Shown here: positions 5,473 to 5,787 of the stretch, piece by piece | How the letters are laid out: each line of letters opens with the position of its first letter | How positions within the stretch are numbered: the stretch's first letter is position 1 | Source of the DNA: CAYXTC01 sp964468405 | Lineage (GTDB): Bacteria; Patescibacteriota; Minisyncoccia; Minisyncoccales; GWA2-38-27 | Length of the DNA stretch: 5,787 bases | NCBI GenBank assembly: GCA_964468405.1 | Contig: CAYXTC010000032.1 | Location: forward strand, 1 to 5,787 | Direction of reading: 5' to 3' | The notes under the pieces: generated by a model | Databases searched by the model: none | The model's input: only the letters and a program-made list of their open reading frames with translations | What the model was told of the DNA's origin: nothing | Made by a program: the position numbers and the translations under genes

Positions 5473-5787
5473 TAACCAAAAAGGGTGGCTTGTTTTTGTT
5501 CCTTTTTTTTCTCTCCCCCAGAAAAGATGCTAACCTCCCCAAAAACTCCGTCATATCCGGGTTCTATAGCAACCTCTCCTTTTCTGGCTTTAACAATCCC
5601 CTGAGCTATCTCGGGCAAAGTGGCCCTTCTTAATTCTTTCGGGCTAGCCTTAAGAAGGACATCAAACTCTGATCCTATCTTCTTAACAAGATTTTGATAT
5701 TCTCTTTCCACCCTCTTGCCTAAAGAAGAATACCCCAGAGATTCCGCTATCACCTCCTCTAAAGGAATCAAACTCTTGAAAGGAATA
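5472..5787 (-). CDS. Endonuclease Q-like DNA repair nuclease, C-terminal part (5' end outside window)
   Basis: The frame is open to the right window edge, so about 104 C-terminal codons are visible and the true start lies outside; a TTG at 5771 is internal. The visible protein begins IPFKSLIPLEEVIAESLG and continues with FDVLLKASPKELRR and IEPGYDGVFGEVSIF. I recognise this as the C-terminal region of the endonuclease Q family (about 400 aa; TIGR00375-type, sometimes mislabelled 'DNA helicase UvrD'). Known members carry an N-terminal PHP-type metal site and cut DNA 5' to deaminated bases and abasic sites; that catalytic part is not in the window. The protein ends in a Lys/Glu/Gln-rich linker and QATLFG, which fits the QxxLF sliding-clamp-binding pattern. 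Its TAA stop shares one base with the ATG of the next gene (TAATG), implying translational coupling. The family call rests on recalled motifs, without an alignment. Confidence 0.8.
   Translation of the reverse strand, partial: IPFKSLIPLEEVIAESLGYSSLGKRVEREYQNLVKKIGSEFDVLLKASPKELRRATLPEIAQGIVKARKGEVAIEPGYDGVFGEVSIFSGGEKKKEQKQATLFG

Noticed and set aside
5472..5771. Endonuclease Q-like gene starting at the TTG at 5771 as a complete 99-aa protein
   Set aside because: The frame remains open and family-like (IPFKSL) to the window edge, so this is a truncated C-terminus rather than a small gene.

Overview
The window holds five complete or partial genes plus the first codons of a sixth, all on the minus strand and packed almost end to end. 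In transcription order (right to left) they are: the C-terminal part of an endonuclease Q-like DNA repair enzyme (5472-5787, cut by the window edge); a small PHP-domain phosphoesterase (4822-5472); a PilX/type IV pilin-like membrane-anchored protein (4325-4786); NAD+-dependent DNA ligase LigA (2259-4322); a polytopic O-antigen ligase/polymerase-family protein with a C-terminal TPR region (151-2262); and the first 18 codons of a secreted or membrane protein (1-55). No tRNA, rRNA, CRISPR array, insertion sequence or phage gene is visible, and no gene-free stretch exceeds about 100 bases.

The likely source is a Candidate Phyla Radiation/Patescibacteria (Parcubacteria-like) genome. This is inference from style: the pilin with its 'YAADAGIERVL' block and 'YCVRSVG...RAIE' ending, the membrane ligase with its extracytoplasmic TPR tail, unusual substitutions in LigA, extreme gene packing and nearly absent Shine-Dalgarno sequences. 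The code is the standard bacterial one, because TAA, TAG and TGA are all used as stops.

Junctions: endoQ/PHP share one base (TAATG), PHP/pilin have a 35-nt gap containing a perfect TATAAT box, pilin/ligA have a 2-nt gap, ligA/O-antigen ligase overlap by 4 nt (ATGA), and the last long gene is followed by a 95-nt gap. That gap carries a tandem 10-bp repeat, a hairpin that pairs well only in minus-strand RNA, and a TAGAAT box just before the next start codon. The two genes that follow real gaps have -10-like boxes 6 and 9 nt before their ATG, which suggests leaderless or near-leaderless mRNAs.

Functionally the window mixes DNA repair (EndoQ incision, a possible accessory PHP hydrolase, LigA sealing) with cell-surface functions (pilin-like protein, glycan ligase/polymerase). 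The most notable points are: the EndoQ-PHP-LigA grouping, with a clamp-binding-like QATLF tail on EndoQ; Lys-to-Met and Tyr-to-Leu changes at usually conserved LigA positions; an intrinsic-terminator-like hairpin with a T tract inside the 5' end of the O-antigen ligase gene; and a six-cysteine pilin-like protein.
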